This document shows positions 14,930 to 16,058 of a DNA stretch of 16,058 nucleotides, one piece after another. A model generated the notes under the pieces. It was not told the origin of the DNA, made no database searches, and was given only the letters and a program-made list of their open reading frames with translations. Origin of the DNA: Bacillus_I endophytica_A (GTDB taxonomy: Bacteria > Bacillota > Bacilli > Bacillales > Bacillaceae_H); the NCBI RefSeq assembly GCF_026790145.1, contig NZ_JALAMS010000025.1, forward strand, positions 1 to 16,058, given 5' to 3'. The translations under genes and the position numbers were made by a program. Every line of letters begins with the position of its first letter. Position 1 is the stretch's first letter.

Positions 14930-15054
14930 ACGTTCATAAAAGTGTATGTATTTCAGGGGACGTTCGTAATTTATTTTTTAACTTAAACGAACTATGTGAT
15001 TGCTAGATTTATAATCAAAAAGAAGTATCCGCAAAAGTACACTTTTATGGACGT
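14930..15054. promoter_or_regulatory. Candidate recombination (res/inversion) region of the serine recombinase
   Basis: ACGTTCATAAAAGTGTA (14930-14946) and TACACTTTTATGGACGT (15038-15054) are inverted repeats matching at 16 of 17 positions. Between them GTTCGT (14962-14967) and ACGAAC (14987-14992) form a 31-bp dyad, close to the size of a resolvase dimer site. Further CGTTC/CGAAC copies occur at 15052, 15063 and 15129. Placement directly upstream of the recombinase gene is typical for res regions. Confidence 0.6.
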
Positions 15055-15143
15055 TCACTTTGCGAACCATCTGTTTGTGTTCATTTTTCATAGAGCTATA
15101 AGGTAATTAATGGATATGAAAATTATGATCGTTCATAATAGGA

Positions 15144-15186
15144 AAAAAGCGCCAAATTGATGTTATTAAACAGGTTTACGCTTTTT
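15144..15186 (+). terminator. Weak terminator-like hairpin
   Basis: AAAAAGCG and CGCTTTTT separated by a 27-nt interior that can partly pair. It is followed by a conserved block also found after the terminator at 15881. Confidence 0.45.
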
Positions 15187-15217
15187 ACTTTCATGAACAT
15201 GTTTTATGTCAACCAGA
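15179..15217 (+). repeat. Empty copy of the group II intron target site
   Basis: GCTTTTTACTT, then ACATGTTTTATG (15197-15208), match the sequence just before the intron 5' end at 15948. What follows here, TCAACCAGAAAT, resembles TTAACTAGAAAT, the sequence just after the intron 3' end at 1213. It therefore looks like the uninterrupted insertion site. Confidence 0.6.
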
Positions 15218-15366
15218 AATCTTTAATTTCGTTTAAATCAAGTCATGAAAAAACAAATAGTCATAGGCTATAAAATAAAGGATGAAAGCTAATCTAACAA
15301 AAAGGAAGATGTTATATAAAATGGATAGTATGATGTTATAAATGACAAAGGAAAGGAATGATAAAT

Positions 15367-15486
15367 ATGAAAATATTTATAAATACTTTAAAAAAGAATA
15401 CTTCATGTATTTTTGAAGTCATTTATTTGTATACATTATTCTCTTTCGTAGTTCTGGTGCAAAAACTTCAAGATACCTCCAGGTAA
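15367..15486 (+). pseudogene. 39-codon ORF, probably a gene truncated by an IS6 insertion
   Basis: Starts MKIFINTLKKNTSCIFEV, with AAAGGA 9 nt upstream of the ATG, and runs into the IS6 end at about 15450; the last 11 or so codons are IS sequence. A hydrophobic stretch (VIYLYTLFSFVVLV) spans the junction. The remainder of the gene was not found downstream. The original function is unknown. An overlapping 24-codon frame (MTKERNDKYENIYKYF) is an alternative. Confidence 0.4.
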
Positions 15487-15620
15487 TCTCTAAATCTTGG
15501 AGATACCGATACTGGTATTATAAAAAAGGACGTGATCGGTATGGAAAAGCAAAATTTATTCATATGGAGACATTATCAACCAGATCTGATCTTATTTTAC
15601 TAACTGTAAGAGGGTACCTA
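15450..15620 (+). mobile_element. IS6-family remnant: terminal repeat plus transposase N-terminus
   Basis: Begins AGTTCTGGTGCAAAAACTTC, an IS240-like end, and aligns over about 65 bp with the right end of the copy at 6463-7331. The transposase starts at 15541 (MEKQNLFIWRHYQPD). A 5-bp tandem duplication, GATCT at 15583-15587 and 15588-15592, shifts the frame; removing it restores YQPDLILLTVRGYL. Homology stops near 15620. Confidence 0.8.
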
Positions 15621-15650
15621 TGCAGACCCTATCCCTTAATAAATCTAACC

Positions 15651-15815
15651 CTTTTTAATCACATGTATTGCCCCTATTCCTGAAAGAATGGATTTGGCTG
15701 TAGGCACAGATTATAATGAAATTATTCCAATATTTAACTTAACTTAATTAGATGCCTGCGGACATCCTTTTCTTCAATTCTTTAACCGTTAGAGGGTAAG
15801 GTTGGTTCAAATCCA
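15651..15815 (-). mobile_element. IS6-family remnant: internal and C-terminal transposase fragment
   Basis: On the minus strand it reads NQPYPLTVKELKKRM (the KNPAYPIAIEELK region), then a degenerate part matching the KYLNNIVE region, then AKSILSGIGAIHVIKK. About 80 bp are missing inside compared with the 6463-7331 copy, and the element end is absent. Its orientation is opposite to the adjacent N-terminal remnant, so two insertions or a rearrangement are needed. Confidence 0.75.
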
Positions 15816-15880
15816 GCTAGCCCAATCCTTTATACTAACTAATGAGCCATTAGCATAGATGGAAGCAAGATAGAAAAAGG

Positions 15881-15925
15881 AAAAAGCACAAACCCATTGG
15901 GGAACAACGGGTTTGTGCTTTTTTT
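15881..15925. terminator. Strong intrinsic terminator, perfect 15-bp stem
   Basis: AAAAAGCACAAACCC and GGGTTTGTGCTTTTT around a 13-nt loop, with two more T. It lies 22 nt before the intron 5' end. Confidence 0.85.
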
Positions 15926-15947
15926 ACTTCCGCAAACATGTTTTATG

Positions 15948-16058
15948 GTGCGACAAGAAGTCGCTTCTATATAGTGTGGCTTACGCCACTAGTTTAGACG
16001 CAAAAACTGTCCCCGTCCAAAACTGCGGGACCCGTACTGGTCACGTGGGGTGCATGCG
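15948..16058 (+). mobile_element. Group II intron, 5' end (continues beyond the window)
   Basis: GTGCGAC fits the group II 5' consensus GUGYG. It is followed by compact hairpins expected for domain I: GCGAC/GTCGC and GTGGC TTA CGCCAC-like. The upstream exon ends ACATGTTTTATG, which recurs uninterrupted at 15197-15208. The family matches the intron at the left edge in target-site context; the sequence itself does not overlap, so identity cannot be shown. Confidence 0.65.

Noticed and set aside
14688..14939. 83-aa plus-strand ORF over the recombinase N-terminus
   Set aside because: Antisense to the catalytic domain of the serine recombinase; no ribosome site or known domain.
1..16058. CRISPR arrays, tRNA or rRNA genes
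   Set aside because: No regularly spaced repeats and no tRNA- or rRNA-like segments were seen on either strand.

Overview
The window looks like chromosome, or possibly large-plasmid, DNA from a low-GC Gram-positive bacterium of the Bacillales (Bacillus sensu lato). Reasons: AT-rich sequence, strong AGGAGG-type ribosome sites, two perfect-consensus cre (CcpA) sites, a LicT-type antitermination leader, an HPr with His15 and Ser46, a CBO0543-family membrane protein and IS6/IS240-like elements. Both ends lie inside group II introns: the 3' half of one at the left edge, and the first ~110 nt of another at the right edge. That is what a contig broken at a repeated element would look like.

Left to right: (1) 1-1213, 3' part of a group II intron with the C-terminal half of its reverse transcriptase/maturase/HNH protein, domains V and VI, and an apparent 31-nt 3' extension. 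(2) 1442-2020, a minus-strand multi-pass membrane protein. (3) 2021-2919, a gene-free stretch with four hairpin terminators, an 18-bp direct repeat and an empty intron-insertion-like site. (4) 2920-4251, a minus-strand secreted Ser/Asp/His esterase. Its leader has a strong sigma-A promoter, a cre site over the -35 and a textbook RAT/terminator pair, which points to LicT control and a role in beta-glucoside/beta-glucan use. (5) 4967-6027, a GC-richer 8-TM membrane protein coupled to a 35-codon ORF. (6) 6463-7331, a decayed IS6-family insertion sequence. (7) 7610-14051, a seven-gene sugar PTS locus. (8) 14265-14885, a minus-strand serine recombinase with an upstream array of inverted repeats. 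(9) 15367-15947, a truncated ORF, more IS6 debris and a strong terminator, then the second intron.

The PTS locus is the core of the window. It encodes a PRD/EIIB/EIIA regulator, an ascorbate-type EIIB, an UlaA/SgaT-type EIIC, a small TPR protein, a class II ketose-bisphosphate aldolase, a P-loop kinase and a second HPr. No free EIIA gene is present; the only EIIA domain is inside the regulator, whose PRDs appear to keep only one of their four usual histidines. A reasonable model is that sugar is phosphorylated on entry by EIIB/EIIC, phosphorylated again by the P-loop kinase, and split by the aldolase. The substrate cannot be read from the sequence. IS6 remnants lie on both sides of the PTS locus and recombinase gene, and together with the recombinase suggest an accessory, mobile region.
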